DNA of 64,000 nt from Mesobacillus maritimus (lineage in GTDB: Bacteria; Bacillota; Bacilli; Bacillales; Cytobacillaceae). The stretch's first letter is position 1. Each line of letters opens with the position of its first letter. This document shows, one piece after another, positions 61,392 through 64,000 of this stretch. Under the pieces are notes generated by a model that was not told the origin of the DNA, searched no databases, and worked only from the letters and a program-made list of their open reading frames with translations. The translations under genes and the position numbers were made by a program. The DNA is taken from positions 27,406 through 91,405 of the forward strand of contig NZ_JACWFH010000027.1 in NCBI RefSeq assembly GCF_019749255.1, written 5' to 3'.

Positions 61392-63914
61392 ATGGAACAA
61401 ATGCTTAATCTGTCTAAATTGATGATGCCAAGACTTTCACCTAAATATATAGAACGTAAGCACTTGGAGGATCTTTTTACAGCCAACTCCTATAAAAAAA
61501 TCACGATACTCCGCACACCTGCAGGTTATGGCAAAACCACTTTACTCAGTGCCTATCTTAGAAAAATCAATCTACCCGTTGCTTGGATTACACTAGATGA
61601 AAAAGATAACGACCTGATTCTCTTTTGGACGTATTTCGTTACGGCCATAAGCAATAGCTACCAGTTGCTTCCATCATCTATGAACCTCTCCTTATCCCAG
61701 CTCTCCAATCAAAGCATCTTAAAAATCGGACTCTTTCAACTCATTGAAGAATTAACACTCTATCATCAACCGGTAAAGATTGTCTTGGATGATTACCATT
61801 TCATTCAAGATGAACGCATTCATGATTTTCTCATCCAGTTCATTGAGTACTTACCAGAAAATGTGCATATTTATCTTACCTCTCGAACCGCTGTCCCGTT
61901 CCCGCTTGCGAGATGGTGTGTTAGACAATGGGTGCAAGAGCTGGATTTAACACATTTGAAATTCAATCGACAAGATACAACGACTCTTTTATTACAAAGA
62001 ACAAATAAACCGCTCAATGATTCCCACATCCAAAGCATTTTTGACAAAACAGAAGGCTGGGTTTCGGGTTTACTATTAACAACGCTTGCCTCTGAGAACG
62101 AGCCCATGCTTCTCGATAAATCACAGTCTTACACTACCGACTTTCTATGGCAGGAAATTATTAATAAACAACCATTCGCTATTCAGGATTTTTTACTCAA
62201 AACCTCTCTTTTACAAGAGCTAGATCCTGAAATCTGTGACGAGCTAACTGGACGAACAGATAGTGCACTCCTGCTTGAAAAACTCGAGCGTGATGGCTTA
62301 TTTATTTTAAAACTACAATCCACCTCACTAGCCTATAGATACCACCATCTTTTTTCCAATGCACTGCAAGACGAGCTCGCAAAACGCTTTGATGCGGATG
62401 TCATTGCAGGAATCGTAAAAAAGGCAGCCTTTACTTATTTTGTGAAGGGTGAATTGTTTACTGGTATTGAACTTGCGATGAGGTACAAATTATACGAGGT
62501 GGCAACAAAATGGATAGATGAACATCTCTTCACGATTCTTTCATCTAGGCAAACAGGTATGTTCCTTCGTTGGTTACAACGATTACGTGAAGAAAATATT
62601 CCATTAAGTTATGAGATCCTTCTTGCTGGATTTGAGAATGCCATTTCAAGCTTACAATTTGAACTGGCTCAGGAACTGATGGATGAGTTAGAGGCGTTGC
62701 ATCTTGAGAAACAATGGATGGATAACCCACAATATGCCGACTTAGCTAACCTGTTTATTCGAACGAAGGCCTATTTTTTAGTTGGGCAAGGAGACAAATT
62801 GCCTGAAGTTTTAGCTTTGCTGCAAACCCAACTTTTTAAAAACTCAATCTCTTTAAATAAGAAATGGCCTGATATTTCTTATAATAACTATGAAACAAAT
62901 CTACTTCGAATGGGATTAGCTTCAAAAGGAAAATTAGTCTCTAAAAAGGAAGCTTTGGAAGTCATTCAGTTGTTCCGACATACTGAACTGAATATGCTAG
63001 CTGTTTCACCCTATATTTTTGCGGTAGGTACAGCTATGTTTTATGAATTGAATGAAATAACAGAGGCAGAGAAGGAAGTAGCGATTGTGTTGGAAATAGG
63101 GCATCAAAAAGAGAAACCCGATCTTTATGTACCTATGTATCTATTAAAAGCAAAGATGTACATCATGCAGGAGCAACCGCTTTCTGCTCTAGCGATGCTT
63201 CAACAGGTAGAAGAGAAAGTTTCTGAAAAACATTGGAAAAACGCACTTGAAATTATGCAAGCCCGTTGTCATTTACTAAAAGGAGAAATGGAGCGTGCGC
63301 AATTTTTACTGGATCGTACAAAATCATCCCAGCCGTTTTGGCGGCTTACGTATGCGCGATATCTTTTACAAAGTGGGCTCAATGAGGAAGCGTTGCATAC
63401 TATTATTCAAGTGAAAACAGAGGCGCAACAAGAGGAACAACTTGCGACAATCATCGAAGCATCTGTATTAGAAGTGATCTGCCATTCCGAAATGAACAAT
63501 CATTCGTATGCAGAGAAATCCTTGCATGCCGCATTTCAACTGGCAGCACAGTATGGCTATATTCGAACATTCCTGGATGAGAAGAAAATCATCCCGATTA
63601 TACAACGCTATTTAAAGGATCCAACCTATGTAGAAACTCAGGACCCAGAATTACAAACCTATCTCGCCGTACTCAAGCAGCATTTGCCTATCGTACATGT
63701 AGACAAACAAGAAAAGATCGCCTTAACCCCTCGTGAAAAAGATATATTCAAGCTCATTATTGCAGGGGCTAAAAATCGCGAAATTGCCAGTAAACTCAAC
63801 CTATCAGAAGGCACAGTACGTGTCTATATCACAGCACTATACAGTAAGATTGGCGTTACCTCCCGCGTCCAAGCCATTTTGTATGGACAATTAAACCCTT
63901 CTATTTTCAGGTAG
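61392..63914 (+). CDS. MalT-like LuxR family transcriptional regulator
   Basis: The 840-residue STAND-type activator has an N-terminal NTPase with Walker A PAGYGKTTLL (43-52) and Walker B KIVLDDYHF (~130), a winged-helix/arm region to ~340, a TPR-like superhelical sensor (~380-740) and a C-terminal LuxR helix-turn-helix (LTPREKDIFKLIIAGAKNRE ... SKIGVTSRVQA, ~775-830). MalT-like proteins bind an inducer and ATP, then oligomerise on DNA. It diverges from the galU/GT2 operon and may control it. AAGGGGGG precedes the ATG. Confidence 0.9.
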   Translation: MEQMLNLSKLMMPRLSPKYIERKHLEDLFTANSYKKITILRTPAGYGKTTLLSAYLRKINLPVAWITLDEKDNDLILFWTYFVTAISNSYQLLPSSMNLSLSQLSNQSILKIGLFQLIEELTLYHQPVKIVLDDYHFIQDERIHDFLIQFIEYLPENVHIYLTSRTAVPFPLARWCVRQWVQELDLTHLKFNRQDTTTLLLQRTNKPLNDSHIQSIFDKTEGWVSGLLLTTLASENEPMLLDKSQSYTTDFLWQEIINKQPFAIQDFLLKTSLLQELDPEICDELTGRTDSALLLEKLERDGLFILKLQSTSLAYRYHHLFSNALQDELAKRFDADVIAGIVKKAAFTYFVKGELFTGIELAMRYKLYEVATKWIDEHLFTILSSRQTGMFLRWLQRLREENIPLSYEILLAGFENAISSLQFELAQELMDELEALHLEKQWMDNPQYADLANLFIRTKAYFLVGQGDKLPEVLALLQTQLFKNSISLNKKWPDISYNNYETNLLRMGLASKGKLVSKKEALEVIQLFRHTELNMLAVSPYIFAVGTAMFYELNEITEAEKEVAIVLEIGHQKEKPDLYVPMYLLKAKMYIMQEQPLSALAMLQQVEEKVSEKHWKNALEIMQARCHLLKGEMERAQFLLDRTKSSQPFWRLTYARYLLQSGLNEEALHTIIQVKTEAQQEEQLATIIEASVLEVICHSEMNNHSYAEKSLHAAFQLAAQYGYIRTFLDEKKIIPIIQRYLKDPTYVETQDPELQTYLAVLKQHLPIVHVDKQEKIALTPREKDIFKLIIAGAKNREIASKLNLSEGTVRVYITALYSKIGVTSRVQAILYGQLNPSIFR

Positions 63915-64000
63915 GTGACTCAGGTAGGTGACCACTAGCCTTGCATGGGTTTAAAAATTTCCCATAATTTCAAAAAAAATGTATTTACACACAAGAAAAA

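Noticed and set aside
1..64000. CRISPR array, tRNA or rRNA genes
   Set aside because: Direct repeats found are not regularly spaced with unique spacers, and no tRNA or rRNA signature was recognised.

Overview
The window looks like chromosome of a low-GC, Gram-positive Bacillaceae member. Strong AGGAGG-type Shine-Dalgarno sites, frequent TTG and GTG starts, DUF3231, DUF1398, YhbW-like and TM2-like Bacillus proteins, and intergenic palindromes of the GGTGACAGGCACC type all fit. No rRNA, tRNA or CRISPR array was recognised. Genus and species cannot be fixed from the sequence alone.

Layout. 0-9.5 kb: end of an ABC-2 exporter operon, an anchored surface protein, an ECF-type sigma factor, a cation-diffusion transporter, a secreted protein, a luciferase-like oxidoreductase, an acetolactate-synthase-like ThDP enzyme and a secreted cupredoxin. 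10-12.8 kb: a compact minus-strand replication module (DnaD-like, phage-type DnaB-like helicase, one unknown gene), probably a prophage or plasmid relic. 13.3-32.6 kb: an AT-rich accessory island that looks like a defence island. It holds an MTase-like/TRD protein with degenerate catalytic motifs and a possible HEPN motif, a soluble-plus-4TM gene pair, a zinc-ribbon protein, a lipase-fold protein, a complete type I restriction-modification operon (hsdM-hsdS-hsdR), a GmrSD-like DUF262/DUF1524 nuclease and an EcsC-like protein, with several decayed genes between them.

33.4-49 kb: a secreted amidase, small membrane/lipoproteins, and a GntR-controlled operon in which an amidohydrolase precedes a PotABCD-like ABC importer; a perfect 12-bp palindrome in front of the operon is the likely operator. 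Decayed genes, an aldo/keto reductase and a small bacteriocin-like locus (precursor broken by one base, plus a putative immunity peptide) follow. 49-64 kb: a beta-propeller glycosidase-like protein divergent from a sulfatase, OsmC, glyoxalase-like and GNAT proteins, paralogous TM2-like membrane proteins, DUF3231, a membrane glycosyltransferase next to a UDP-glucose pyrophosphorylase, and a MalT-like LuxR regulator.

The intergenic DNA is unusually rich in repeats. There are palindromes with a 20-bp stem (family A), elements of about 200 bp with inverted ends around a conserved hydrophobic mini-frame (family B), GGGGTC/GACCCC elements (family C) and near-identical terminators shared by unrelated genes (family D). 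Several repeats have reshaped gene ends. Main leads: the degenerate MTase/TRD/HEPN-like fusion and the adjacent two-gene unit, the family-B elements, the frameshifted bacteriocin locus and the amidohydrolase/importer pathway.
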